Part shown: positions 8,152 through 17,465 of the stretch, piece by piece
Layout of the letters: each line of letters begins with the position of its first letter
Numbering within the stretch: the stretch's first letter is position 1
DNA from: Nocardia cyriacigeorgica
GTDB lineage: Bacteria > Actinomycetota > Actinomycetes > Mycobacteriales > Mycobacteriaceae
Direction of reading: 5' to 3'
DNA: 64,000 nucleotides
Assembly (NCBI RefSeq): GCF_029868385.1
Contig: NZ_JARWNX010000018.1
Location: 1 to 64,000 of the forward strand
Notes under the pieces: generated by a model
Seen by the model: the letters and a program-made list of their open reading frames with translations, nothing else
Database searches by the model: none
Told to the model about the DNA's origin: nothing
Translations under genes and position numbers: made by a program

Positions 8152-9885
8152 ATGACCAAGAAGCCCGAATCGCAGTTCCTCGGTCCGCAGCAGCGGCTGG
8201 ACGCCTGGGGCAGGCTGGGCAAGGACCATTTCGATGTGGTCGTCGTCGGCGGTGGTGTGGTGGGCGCGGGTATCGCGCTCGACGCCGCGACGCGTGGTCT
8301 GCGGGTGGCGCTGGTCGAGGCGCGCGATCTCGCCTCCGGTACGTCGAGCCGTTCATCGAAGATGTTCCACGGCGGGCTGCGGTATCTGGAGCAGCTCGAG
8401 TTCGGTCTGGTGCGTGAGGCGCTGGCCGAACGCGAACTGTCCATGTCTACCCTGGCGCCGCATCTGGTCAAGCCGCTGCGGTTCCTCTACCCGCTGACCC
8501 ACCGGGTGTGGGAGCGGCCGTATGTGGCGTCGGGGTTGCTGCTCTACGACACCATGGGCGGGGCCAGATCCGTTCCGGGGCAACGTCATCTGAGCAGGCA
8601 CGGTGCGCTGCGGTTGGCGCCTGGTCTGCGCCGCGATTCGATGATCGGCGGGATCAGCTACTACGACACCGTCGTCGACGATGCCCGCCACACCATGACC
8701 GTTGCCCGCACCGCCGCCCACTACGGTGCGGTGATCCGCACCTCGACCCAGGTGGTCGGTTTCCTGCGGGAGGCCGATCGGGTGGTCGGAGTCAAACTGC
8801 GCGACAGCGAGGACGGGCGGACCACGGAGACCCGCGCGCATGTGGTGATCAATGCGACCGGCGTGTGGACCGATGAGGTCCAGGCCCTGTCGCATCAGCG
8901 CGGACGGTTCCATGTGCGCGCCTCCAAGGGTGTGCACATCGTGGTCCCGCGCGATCGGATCGTCAGCGATGCGGCGATCATTCTGCGCACCGCGACGTCG
9001 GTGTTGTTCGTGATCCCCTGGGGCAGTCACTGGATCATCGGCACCACCGACACCGACTGGAATCTCGATCTGGCGCATCCGGCCGCCACCAAGGCCGATA
9101 TCGACTATCTGCTCGAACACGTCAACCGGGTGCTGGTCACCCCGCTCACCCCGGACGATATCGACGGCGTCTACGCCGGACTGCGGCCGCTGCTGGCAGG
9201 GGAGAGCGACGATACGTCGAAACTGTCCCGCGAACACGCTGTCGCCCGGATCGCGCCCGGTCTGGTCGCCATCGCGGGCGGTAAGTACACCACCTACCGG
9301 GTGATGGCCTACGACGCGGTCGACGAGGCGGCGCAGGATATTCCGGCGCGGGTCTCGCCGTCGATCACCGAGAAGGTGCCGCTGCTCGGCGCCGACGGCT
9401 ATTTCGCGCTGGTCAACCAGACCGTGCAACTGGCCGAGGACTACGGTGTACATCCCTACCGGATCAAACATCTGCTCGACCGCTACGGCTCGCTGATCGA
9501 TGAGGTCATGGCCGTGGCCGACGGTAAACCGGAACTGCTGCAACCGCTGACCGACGCACCGTCCTACCTCCAGGTCGAGGTGGTCTACGCGGCCGCCGCC
9601 GAGGGCGCGCTGCATCTGGACGACATCCTGGCGCGGCGCACCCGCATCTCCATCGAGTACTCCCATCGCGGAGCCGACTGCGCCGAGCAGGTGGCCGGAT
9701 TGGTGGCGCCGGTGCTCGGCTGGGGCGCCGCGGACATCGAACGGGAGGTCGGTCTCTATCTGGCCCGGGTGGAAGCCGAGATCTGTTCGCAGACCCAGCC
9801 CGACGACGCCGGTGCGGACGCGCTGCGGGTGGCCGCGCCGGAGCCACGCCCGGAGATCCTGGAGCCGGTACCGCTCGACCGGTGA
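8152..9885 (+). CDS. glpD: FAD-dependent glycerol-3-phosphate dehydrogenase
   Basis: A 577-residue flavoenzyme oxidising sn-glycerol 3-phosphate to dihydroxyacetone phosphate and passing electrons to quinones at the membrane. The N-terminal FAD site is VVVVGGGVVGAG. SGTSSRSSKMFHGGLRYLE is diagnostic of GlpD. AIAGGKYTTYRVMA closes the FAD site and a C-terminal GlpD domain follows. Start ATG 8152 has TTGGAGGAG 7-15 nt upstream. TAGGGT at 8066-8071 is a plausible -10 box. The divergent partner is glpK. The last 25 or so residues are Pro/Glu-rich. Confidence 0.96.
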   Translation: MTKKPESQFLGPQQRLDAWGRLGKDHFDVVVVGGGVVGAGIALDAATRGLRVALVEARDLASGTSSRSSKMFHGGLRYLEQLEFGLVREALAERELSMSTLAPHLVKPLRFLYPLTHRVWERPYVASGLLLYDTMGGARSVPGQRHLSRHGALRLAPGLRRDSMIGGISYYDTVVDDARHTMTVARTAAHYGAVIRTSTQVVGFLREADRVVGVKLRDSEDGRTTETRAHVVINATGVWTDEVQALSHQRGRFHVRASKGVHIVVPRDRIVSDAAIILRTATSVLFVIPWGSHWIIGTTDTDWNLDLAHPAATKADIDYLLEHVNRVLVTPLTPDDIDGVYAGLRPLLAGESDDTSKLSREHAVARIAPGLVAIAGGKYTTYRVMAYDAVDEAAQDIPARVSPSITEKVPLLGADGYFALVNQTVQLAEDYGVHPYRIKHLLDRYGSLIDEVMAVADGKPELLQPLTDAPSYLQVEVVYAAAAEGALHLDDILARRTRISIEYSHRGADCAEQVAGLVAPVLGWGAADIEREVGLYLARVEAEICSQTQPDDAGADALRVAAPEPRPEILEPVPLDR

Positions 9886-9978
9886 GTCGCGCCGCGCGGC
9901 GGCCGGCATGCTCGGATGGTCGGGGCCGGACCAGCCTTGCGGTTCGTTGTGCGAACTACAGCGCTGACGACCGCCGGA

Positions 9979-10812
9979 TCAGACCGCGGCGGCCTGCATG
10001 GCCCGCAGCTCACCCGCGTGGTGGGCGCTGAATATCCGCACGTCGTCGCCGTGCGTGGCGACCAGTTCGCGCAGCCGCTGCTGGTTGTCGATCCGGGCTC
10101 GGGCAATGGTCTGCACCGAGCGCTCGAACAGGGTGATGCCGAGTGGCTGATGTGGATGGACAGGGTCGAGGATTCCCGGATGGAAATACGAGTCACCCGC
10201 GCTGAGCAGCCAGCCGTCGCCGGTGTCGATGGCGACTCCGGCGTGACCGCGGGTATGGCCTGCCAGCGGCACCAGCAGGATCTCCGGTGGGAGTCCGGGT
10301 AGTTCGCGTACGGCCTCGAACCCGAACCACGGCTCGCCGGACTCACCGTGCACCTGCCAGTTCGGGCCGTGCTCGAACTGGATCGTTCGATAGCGGAAGC
10401 GTTCCCGCGGGCCGTGTCTGCCCTCGAGCGCATGCATTTCCTCGGCGTACACGTGCACCCGCGCCTGCGGGAAGTCGGCGAGCCCACCGGCGTGGTCGAG
10501 GTCGAGATGGGTCAGCACGATATCGCGCACGTCCTCGCGGCGATAGCCGAGCCGCTCGATCTGCCGGACCGCGGTGGCCTCCAGCTCGAGCACCGGGTTG
10601 GTGAGCCGCACGAACTCGCGGCCGAGCCATTCGCCGGGACGAAGCACCGCCTGTTCGCCGATCCCCGTTTCCACCAGCACCAGACCGGTGTCGTGTTCGA
10701 TGAGGACGCAGTGGCAGACCATATCGGCGCGGTGCAGCAGTCCGCCGGTGCCGGTCATCAGGCGGCCGCCGAGGGGGCGCATGGTTCCGCCGTCGAGATG
10801 ATGGATCTTCAT
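9979..10812 (-). CDS. MBL-fold metallo-hydrolase, AHL-lactonase-like
   Basis: A 277-residue metallo-beta-lactamase-fold hydrolase. The metal motif is VLTHLDLDHAGG, i.e. H-x-D-x-D-H rather than H-x-H-x-D-H. Further ligands are in PLAGHTRGHAG and LLSAGDSYFH, and a C-terminal FSAHH is present. The lactonase-like group hydrolyses lactones or thioesters, but the substrate is open. The start codon overlaps the stop of the upstream TetR gene by 4 bp (ATGA), so the two are one operon and the regulator probably responds to this enzyme's substrate. Confidence 0.88.
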   Translation of the reverse strand: MKIHHLDGGTMRPLGGRLMTGTGGLLHRADMVCHCVLIEHDTGLVLVETGIGEQAVLRPGEWLGREFVRLTNPVLELEATAVRQIERLGYRREDVRDIVLTHLDLDHAGGLADFPQARVHVYAEEMHALEGRHGPRERFRYRTIQFEHGPNWQVHGESGEPWFGFEAVRELPGLPPEILLVPLAGHTRGHAGVAIDTGDGWLLSAGDSYFHPGILDPVHPHQPLGITLFERSVQTIARARIDNQQRLRELVATHGDDVRIFSAHHAGELRAMQAAAV

Positions 10813-11372
10813 CGGGATGTCTCCTGGTCCAGGATGGTGCGGAAGTGGTCGGCGACCGCGCGCAGTGGCTCGATATCGCGGTTGGTCTTGGCGAGCAGCA
10901 GAGCGCCCTCGAACAGGGCGAGCGCGACGGTGGACAGAGGGTCGACGCGGTCGGCGGCCACGCCCTTGACGCGGAGATATTCCGCGAGTGTGCCGCGCCA
11001 GGATTCGAAGCCGTCGGCGCAGGCGGTGCGGATCGGCTCGCTGTCGGCGGCGTCGAGTGCGACCGAGGCCAGCGGGCAGCCGCGTTCGAAACCGGAATCG
11101 ATGAGCGTCGACGCCAGTCGGTCGAATACGGCATCGATATCGCCGTGTTCGAGTGCGGCGGCGAGGATCTCGCGCAGCTGTCGGCTCGATTGGCCGAGCG
11201 CTTCGGCGGCGAGTTGTTCCTTGCCGCCGGGGAAATGGAAGTACAGCGAGCCCTTGGGTGCGCCGCCCGCGCTGACCAGCTGATTGAGTCCGGTGGCGTG
11301 ATAGCCCTGGGTGTGGAACAGGTCGGCGGCGGCGTCGATGAAGCGTTGCCGGGAGTCCGTGCGTGGTGTCAC
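10809..11372 (-). CDS. TetR/AcrR family repressor (LmrA/YxaF-like)
   Basis: A 187-residue regulator. The N-terminal HTH (residues about 8-54) contains AADLFHTQGYHATGLNQLV and KGSLYFHFPGGKEQL. The C-terminal ligand domain has the ERGCPLASVALD segment typical of the LmrA/YxaF C-terminal type. It starts at GTG 11372 with TAACGT 7 nt upstream (leaderless). A palindrome at 11391-11410 covers the -35 region, so self-repression is likely. It is first gene of an operon with the MBL hydrolase. Confidence 0.9.
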   Translation of the reverse strand: MTPRTDSRQRFIDAAADLFHTQGYHATGLNQLVSAGGAPKGSLYFHFPGGKEQLAAEALGQSSRQLREILAAALEHGDIDAVFDRLASTLIDSGFERGCPLASVALDAADSEPIRTACADGFESWRGTLAEYLRVKGVAADRVDPLSTVALALFEGALLLAKTNRDIEPLRAVADHFRTILDQETSR

Positions 11373-11390
11373 GCCGGAGACGTTACGCGA

Positions 11391-11410
11391 ACTATGACGA
11401 CCGGTCTAGT
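11391..11410. promoter_or_regulatory. Probable TetR operator
   Basis: ACTATGACGACCGGTCTAGT, with ACTA/TAGT ends and a central GACCGGTC, lies 19-38 bp upstream of the proposed transcription start of the tetR/MBL operon. The TANGACC...GGTCTA style resembles known sites of LmrA/YxaF-type repressors. This is inference from position and symmetry. Confidence 0.5.
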
Positions 11411-11597
11411 GAGAAATGGGGGATTTCTCCATCGGCGAAGTGGGTGGCGCCGGGGCCGACGGTGAGATAGGCGCGATCTCGGGACCTGTCGCGTGCAGCA
11501 GGAGGTAGCTGAACAGCACGGTGGCCAGCACAGCGAGCGCGGTGGCGAGGATGCGGCCGGCGATAGCGGCCAAGCGCTGCCGCGTCGGTGCCCGCAT
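11406..11597 (-). CDS. Possible small membrane protein, 63 aa
   Basis: A short frame in the 313-bp gap between the tetR and nei genes. It has a basic N-terminus (RAPTRQR), one strong hydrophobic segment (IAGRILATALAVLATVLFSY, about 12-31) and a Pro/Ser-rich tail. Membrane topology and composition suggest a real small protein, but no ribosome site is convincing. The 3' end overlaps the operator candidate at 11391-11410. Confidence 0.35.
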   Translation of the reverse strand: MRAPTRQRLAAIAGRILATALAVLATVLFSYLLLHATGPEIAPISPSAPAPPTSPMEKSPISH

Positions 11598-11685
11598 GAG
11601 GTGCTCGCTTTCGATCGGTCGGCGAAATCGACTACGCCATCCTTGTCGTGCGAACTCGTTGAATCATTAGCAACTGAAGGGCAAA

Positions 11686-12468
11686 TCACAGCGAAAGCGC
11701 AGGTTGGCAGTGCGGACAGAAGTATATTCCGCGCTCGCGCCGCGAGACCCGATCCGACTCCGGCGCGGTCTCTCCGAGCAGCTCCACTCTGATCGGGGTA
11801 CCGCAGCGTTGGCACGGTCGGCGGGCTCGCCCATAGGCCAGCGGACGCCACGGCGGCTGCTGCGCGGCCGTGGTGAGGACCCGATGCGCCTCGTTGACCA
11901 GTGCGGGCAGATCCGGTACGGCCGCGACCGGTGTCGCCGGATGCACGCGACGCAGGAAACACACCTCACTGCGGTAGATGTTGCCGATGCCCGCCAGATT
12001 GCGTTGATCGAGCAGCGCGATGCCGATGAGTTCGCCTGGATGGTTCATGAGCCGGTGCACGGCCTCGACCGGATCCCAGTCGGGACCGAGCAGATCGGGA
12101 CCGAGGTGGTCGATCGCGCGGTGCTCCTCGCCGCGACGCAGCACTTCAACGGTGCCGAGGGAGAATCCGACCGCCTCCACCTCATCGGTGGCCAGCACCA
12201 CGCGGGCGGTGACGCGCGGCTTGGTCCAGCGTTGGCCGCAGTGGAACACTCGCCAGCTGCCCTCCATCTTCAGATGGGTGTGGATGCTGACCGATTCGGT
12301 GCGGATGAACAGGTGTTTGCCGTAGCTGCCGACACTGTCCACGGTCTGTCCGCGCAGATCGACCGTGGCGTAGCGGGGGACGCGGAAATCGCTGCGGGTC
12401 AACACCGCACCGGCCAGTGCGGCCCGCAGGCGTTGTGCGGTGAGATAGACGGTGTCACCCTCCGGCAT
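11686..12468 (-). CDS. nei: Endonuclease VIII-like DNA glycosylase/AP lyase
   Basis: A 260-residue Fpg/Nei-family base-excision enzyme removing oxidised pyrimidines. The start was set at the ATG giving MPEGDTVY, because Pro2 is the catalytic nucleophile and Glu3 the proton donor. The GTG three codons upstream would bury Pro2. The H2TH region contains LLDQRNLAGIGNIYRSE with the conserved Asn-Leu-Ala-Gly-Ile-Gly-Asn. The C-terminal zinc finger has CQRCG and CPHCQ. It lies 24 bp downstream of lhr on the same strand, the neighbourhood seen in M. tuberculosis (Rv3297 with lhr Rv3296). Confidence 0.95.
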   Translation of the reverse strand: MPEGDTVYLTAQRLRAALAGAVLTRSDFRVPRYATVDLRGQTVDSVGSYGKHLFIRTESVSIHTHLKMEGSWRVFHCGQRWTKPRVTARVVLATDEVEAVGFSLGTVEVLRRGEEHRAIDHLGPDLLGPDWDPVEAVHRLMNHPGELIGIALLDQRNLAGIGNIYRSEVCFLRRVHPATPVAAVPDLPALVNEAHRVLTTAAQQPPWRPLAYGRARRPCQRCGTPIRVELLGETAPESDRVSRRERGIYFCPHCQPALSL

Positions 12469-12492
12469 CGTGCGCACCGGAGAGTACGGAGG

Positions 12493-15400
12493 TCATGGGC
12501 GGCCTCGCAATCGCAGGCCACGCGGTGTCGCGGCGAAACCGGCGTCGGTGAGGAAGGTGGCGAAGGTGTTGCCGTGCACGGATTCGCCGTCGACCCGGTC
12601 GATCACCAGCGAATCGACCCTGCGTTCGTGGACCAGAGCCGCCAGCGCCCGTGTCGCCCGCTGCCGGGCCGACGGGTCTTCGGTGAAGGTGAGCAGCGTT
12701 TTGCCGCCGCGTTCCAGATACAGCACCAGCTCGCCGTCGACCAGCACCACCAATGCGCCCGCCTTGCGGCCGGGCCGATGCCCCGACTCGGTCTCACCCT
12801 TGGGCCAGGCCAGTGCTGCCCCGTACGGATTGGCCGGATCGCAGGCGGCCAATGCCAGCGCCTCGGGTCCGGCCTCACTGCGGTTCGTGCGTTCCGAGTC
12901 GAAAGACCGCAACCGGTCCACCACATCGGTGGTGGAGAACTGCGCGCCACCGAGCGAATCGATGAAATAGCCGCGGCGGCACCGGCCGCGGTCCTCGAAT
13001 TCGGTCAGCACCCGATACATCAACGCGAAACCACCCGGCACACCCTCGCTCTGCACCGAACCCCTGGTCAGGACCCCGTAACGCTCCAAGAGCAGATCCG
13101 CGGTGGCGTGTGCGCGGATCGTGTTGTCGGACAACCGGTCCGGTAGCAGTGACCAGCGCCCGGCGACGGTCGGCGGGCCGGAACGCGTGGGCAGCGCCTG
13201 GCGCGGAAGGTAGGCCCGGCCGCGCGGGGTGCGCCGTGGTGCGCGGTGTGTGGTCGGGGTGCGGGTGGACCCGGACAATCGTGCGCGAACGGGGGCGAAG
13301 GTGTCACCGGAGACGAGCCCGGCCCACACCAGCTCCCATAGGGCCTCGGCGACGGCGGCGTCATCGAGGAGGCCGGTGGCATCGGACAGCTGACGGAAGA
13401 AGTAGGCCCCACCGCCGTGTAATACAGGTGGTACTCGCATGACAGGTGGGTGCGCGTCCGGGGCCCGGTGGGCCGGGGCAGCCGGTCGTCTGGATGCCGT
13501 CCTGTCCGTCGCCGGGTGCTCGGTGTAATCGGTCGAGTCCGCCGAGCCGTTCGGTCCCGATCGATCGCGGTTCGCGGCGGGTCGATTTCGCCCGGCGCCG
13601 GGACGTGATTTCGGTCCGGTCGGTGTGTCATCGGCGGGGCTCGGGGAGTGTGGTTGCGCCGCAGCGCCGTCGGTGGTCGGCGCGTCCAGGTCCACCGTCC
13701 TGAACGACGGCGCCGGTGCGCCGGGGGACCAGGCGGGCAGCTCGGCGCCGAGGGCGGTGAGCAGGCGCAGGTGTAGTTCGGTGAGTTCGATATCGTCGGT
13801 CGGTGGGAGGGTGATCGGTGCTTGATCGGCCGGGTGCAGGGCGATCCAGCCGTCCTTGGCGTTGATGGCGCCGTGGCCGGACCACCGCACCTCGCCGGTG
13901 GCCATGAGTTCGTCCAGCATGGCGGGGGAGTAGTCACGCACCCGCGCGGGCAGTACCAGCGATTCCAGCGCCGAGGCGGGTATCGGTACCCCGGCCAGCT
14001 GCTCCACGGCCGCGGCGACTCCGTCGACGCCACGTAGCTCGCCGGTGCCCAGATGCTGCCAGGCGGGCAGAAAACGGCCGAAGGTGGCGGTGGACACCGG
14101 CTCCACCTCGTGTCGGGCGGCAGCCAGACTGCGCCTGCGCAACCGGCGGAGCACCTGGGCGTCGCACCATTCGGAACCAGACGCAGTGGGCGTGAATTCG
14201 CCTTCCACCACCCGTTTCTCGGCGGCGAGACGATGCAGCGCACCAGCGGCGACCGCGACACCGAGACCGAACCGGGCCGCGACCGCGTCCACCCCGAACG
14301 GTCCGTGCGTGCGGGCATAGCGGGCCACCAGATCGCCGAGCGGATCGGCCACCGGCTCGATGAACGCGGCCGGAGTGCCGATGGGCAGCGGTACACCGAG
14401 CGCATCCCGTAGCCGAGCCGCGTCCTCGACGGCGGCCCACCAGACGCGACCGGCGAAGGAGACCTCCAGCGCGCGTCTGGTGCGTACCAGCTCGGCGAAC
14501 CAGGGTGCCGGTTCCTCGCGACAGCGTTCGGCGGCCTCGGCGGCGGTGAGCGGGCCGAGTAGCCGCAGCAGATCGGCCAGACCCTCGATATCGCGCGCCA
14601 GGCGTTCCGGTGTGCGCCGCTGCAATTCGCTTTCGGTCTGCTCGATGACGGCCGCGTCGAGCAGTTCCCGCAGCTCCACCCGGCCGAGCAGTTCGGAGAG
14701 CAGCCCCGAATCCAGCGATAGTGCCGCCGCTCGTCGTTCGGCCAGCGGACTGTCGCCGTCGTACATGAACTGGCCGATGTAGTCGAACAACAGCGCGTTG
14801 GCGAACGGTGACGGTGTCGCCGTCTCCACCTCGATCAGCCGCACCTGCCGCCGTGCCAGCCGCCCGAGGAGATCGGTCAGGGCGGGCAGATCGTAGACAT
14901 CACGCAGACATTCGCGCACCGTCTCCAGCAGGATCGGGAAGTCCGGGAACTTACGCGCCACGTCCAGCAGTTGCGCCGACCGCTGGCGTTGCTGCCACAG
15001 CGGGGCACGTTTGCCGGGATCACGGCGCGGCAACAGCAGGGCGCGCGCGGCGCATTCGCGGAACCGAGAGGCGAACAGCGCGGACCCACCCACCTGTTCG
15101 GTGACGATCTCGTCGATCTCATCGGGTTCGAAGGCGAACAGTTCGGCGCCGGGCGGGTCGTCGGTGGTATCCGGCAGCCGCACCACGATGCCGTCATCGG
15201 AGGCGTTCGGCGCGACATCCACCCCGAACCGTTCGCGCAACCGCGCACCCACCGCCAGCGCCCACGGCGCGTGCACCGGCAACCCGTAGGGCGAGTGCAG
15301 CACCAAACGCCAATCGCCGAGTTCATCGCGGAACCGTTCCACGATCAACGTGCGATCGGTCGGCAGTCGTCCGGTGGCGGCGCGTTGATCATCCAGCAGT

Positions 15401-17397
15401 GCAACCAGATTGGTGGCGGCGTTCGCATCGAGCCCGGCGGCGTTCAGCAGCTCCGCGATACCGTCGTGCGCGGGATCGTTGTCGGTGCTCTGCCGAGCGG
15501 GTGAGCGGGTCTGCTGCCAAGTGCCGGACCGGACCCGGTCGTCGCCCGCTGGAACGCGGCCGGATTCCTGCCCGGCCCTGCGGATGAATTCACCGAGCGC
15601 CGCGCCCAATTCGGCCGGGCGGCCGAGGCCGTCGCCGTGCCAGAACGGTAGCCGTCCCGGCTGCCCGAACGCCGGTGTCACCACTACCCGGTCGAAGGTG
15701 ATCTCCTCGATCCGCCAGCTGGTCGCGCCGAGCGCGAAGACATCGCCGACGCGCGATTCGTAGACCATCTCCTCATCGAGTTCGCCCACTCTGGAGGCCT
15801 TTTCGCCCACCATGTACACCGCGAACATGCCGCGGTCGGGAATTGCGCCGCCGGAGGTGACGGCCAGCCGTTGGGCGCCGGGCCTGCCGGTCAGGGTGCC
15901 GGCGTCGCGATCCCAGACCACGCGTGGGCGAAGTTCGGCGAATTCGTCCGAGGGGTATCGCCCGGACAGGAGATCGAGCACCGATTCGTAGGCCGAACGC
16001 GGCAGCGTCGCATAGCTTCCGGTGCCGCGGACCACCTCGAACCAGGTATCGACATCGACCGGCTCGAGCGCGCATACCGCGACGGTCTGCTGGGCGAGGA
16101 TATCGAGCGGATGCGCCGGGATCTGGATGGCTTCGATCTGCCCGGTGGTCATGCGCTGTGCCGCGACCGCGCAGTGGATCACATCGGTGCGGTGTTTCGG
16201 AAACAACACACCGCGCGAGATCTCGCCGACCTGATGCCCGGCCCTGCCGATGCGTTGCAGTCCGCTCGCCACCGAGGGCGGCGCCTCCACCTGCACCACC
16301 AGATCGACCGCACCCATATCGATACCGAGTTCGAGGCTGCTGGTGGCGACCACACAGCGCAGCCGCCCGCTCTTCAGATCGTCCTCGATCAGTGCGCGCT
16401 GCTCCTTGCTGACCGAGCCGTGATGGGCGCGGGCCAGCAGCGGCGCGGCGCCGTGGACCACCTCGGTGGACGCGCCGAGCTGCGCGGGCGGCGCGTGTTC
16501 GGTGTCGACCGGATCGCCGGTCCGTTCGGCGAACGTCTCGTTCAGACGAGCGGTGAGCCGCTCGGCCAACCTACGCGAATTGGCGAATACGATCGAGGAG
16601 CGATGGGCGAGCACCAGATCCACGATGGCCTCGTCCACATGCGGCCAGATCGACCCAGGCTGATCCGATTCACCGGGTTCGGTCATATCCGCGACCGGCA
16701 CCCGCACCGACAGGTCGAAGGTCTTCGGCGCGGGCGGTGACACGATGGTCAGCGGTGCGTTGCCGACGAGGAAGCGCCCGACCTCCTCGGGCGGACGCAC
16801 CGTGGCCGACAGCCCGATCCGCTGCACCGGACGTTCGGTGAGCTGATCGAGCCTGGCCAGCGACAAGGCCAGATGCGAGCCGCGCTTGGACCCGGCGATG
16901 GCGTGCACCTCGTCCACGATCACCGTTCGCACCGTCCGCAGCGTCTGCCTCGCGGCCGAGGTGAGCATGAGGAACAGCGACTCCGGGGTGGTGATCAGGA
17001 TGTCGGGCGGGGTGCGCTGCATCGAGCGCCGTTCGCCCGCGGTGGTGTCGCCGGAGCGTACGCCGACGCTGATATGCGGCGGGTCGAGGCCGAGGCGTTT
17101 GGCGGTCTGGGTGATGCCGACCAGCGGAGCACGCAGATTGCGTTCCACGTCGACGGCGAGGGCCTTCAACGGCGAGACGTAGAGCACCGTGGTGCCCGGC
17201 TCATCCGATTTCGCCCCGGTGGCCAGCTGATCGATCGCCCACAGGAATGCCGAGAGCGTCTTACCCGAGCCGGTCGGCGCGATGACGAGGGTGTGTTCAC
17301 CGGCCGCGATCGCCCGCCATGCGCCGAGCTGGGCGGCTGTGGGCGCGGGAAATGCGCCGTCGAACCACTCCCGGGTCGCGGTGGAGAACTCGGTCAT
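12493..17397 (-). CDS. lhr: Large Lhr-type ATP-dependent DNA helicase
   Basis: A 1634-residue superfamily 2 helicase acting in DNA repair. RecA-like domain 1 has Walker A APTGSGKT (about 40-47), the DEVH box in VIVDEVHAI and motif III SATVRPP. Domain 2 has SIVFANSRRLAERL and QRIGRAGHQ. These are followed by the Lhr winged-helix/beta-barrel core and the long C-terminal domain. Mycobacterial Lhr proteins are near 1500 residues. The excess here is largely a Pro/Ser/Arg-rich linker encoded about 13440-13730. The start at ATG 17397 begins MTEFSTATREWF. The open frame to 17550 is not family-like. It is divergent from the histidine phosphatase gene (68 bp), and nei follows in the same operon. Confidence 0.96.
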   Translation of the reverse strand: MTEFSTATREWFDGAFPAPTAAQLGAWRAIAAGEHTLVIAPTGSGKTLSAFLWAIDQLATGAKSDEPGTTVLYVSPLKALAVDVERNLRAPLVGITQTAKRLGLDPPHISVGVRSGDTTAGERRSMQRTPPDILITTPESLFLMLTSAARQTLRTVRTVIVDEVHAIAGSKRGSHLALSLARLDQLTERPVQRIGLSATVRPPEEVGRFLVGNAPLTIVSPPAPKTFDLSVRVPVADMTEPGESDQPGSIWPHVDEAIVDLVLAHRSSIVFANSRRLAERLTARLNETFAERTGDPVDTEHAPPAQLGASTEVVHGAAPLLARAHHGSVSKEQRALIEDDLKSGRLRCVVATSSLELGIDMGAVDLVVQVEAPPSVASGLQRIGRAGHQVGEISRGVLFPKHRTDVIHCAVAAQRMTTGQIEAIQIPAHPLDILAQQTVAVCALEPVDVDTWFEVVRGTGSYATLPRSAYESVLDLLSGRYPSDEFAELRPRVVWDRDAGTLTGRPGAQRLAVTSGGAIPDRGMFAVYMVGEKASRVGELDEEMVYESRVGDVFALGATSWRIEEITFDRVVVTPAFGQPGRLPFWHGDGLGRPAELGAALGEFIRRAGQESGRVPAGDDRVRSGTWQQTRSPARQSTDNDPAHDGIAELLNAAGLDANAATNLVALLDDQRAATGRLPTDRTLIVERFRDELGDWRLVLHSPYGLPVHAPWALAVGARLRERFGVDVAPNASDDGIVVRLPDTTDDPPGAELFAFEPDEIDEIVTEQVGGSALFASRFRECAARALLLPRRDPGKRAPLWQQRQRSAQLLDVARKFPDFPILLETVRECLRDVYDLPALTDLLGRLARRQVRLIEVETATPSPFANALLFDYIGQFMYDGDSPLAERRAAALSLDSGLLSELLGRVELRELLDAAVIEQTESELQRRTPERLARDIEGLADLLRLLGPLTAAEAAERCREEPAPWFAELVRTRRALEVSFAGRVWWAAVEDAARLRDALGVPLPIGTPAAFIEPVADPLGDLVARYARTHGPFGVDAVAARFGLGVAVAAGALHRLAAEKRVVEGEFTPTASGSEWCDAQVLRRLRRRSLAAARHEVEPVSTATFGRFLPAWQHLGTGELRGVDGVAAAVEQLAGVPIPASALESLVLPARVRDYSPAMLDELMATGEVRWSGHGAINAKDGWIALHPADQAPITLPPTDDIELTELHLRLLTALGAELPAWSPGAPAPSFRTVDLDAPTTDGAAAQPHSPSPADDTPTGPKSRPGAGRNRPAANRDRSGPNGSADSTDYTEHPATDRTASRRPAAPAHRAPDAHPPVMRVPPVLHGGGAYFFRQLSDATGLLDDAAVAEALWELVWAGLVSGDTFAPVRARLSGSTRTPTTHRAPRRTPRGRAYLPRQALPTRSGPPTVAGRWSLLPDRLSDNTIRAHATADLLLERYGVLTRGSVQSEGVPGGFALMYRVLTEFEDRGRCRRGYFIDSLGGAQFSTTDVVDRLRSFDSERTNRSEAGPEALALAACDPANPYGAALAWPKGETESGHRPGRKAGALVVLVDGELVLYLERGGKTLLTFTEDPSARQRATRALAALVHERRVDSLVIDRVDGESVHGNTFATFLTDAGFAATPRGLRLRGRP

Positions 17398-17465
17398 GAG
17401 ATCAGTGTGCACCCCGGCACCGACACGAACGCCGCGACCAGCGCCGATACCCGTACCCTTCCCCT

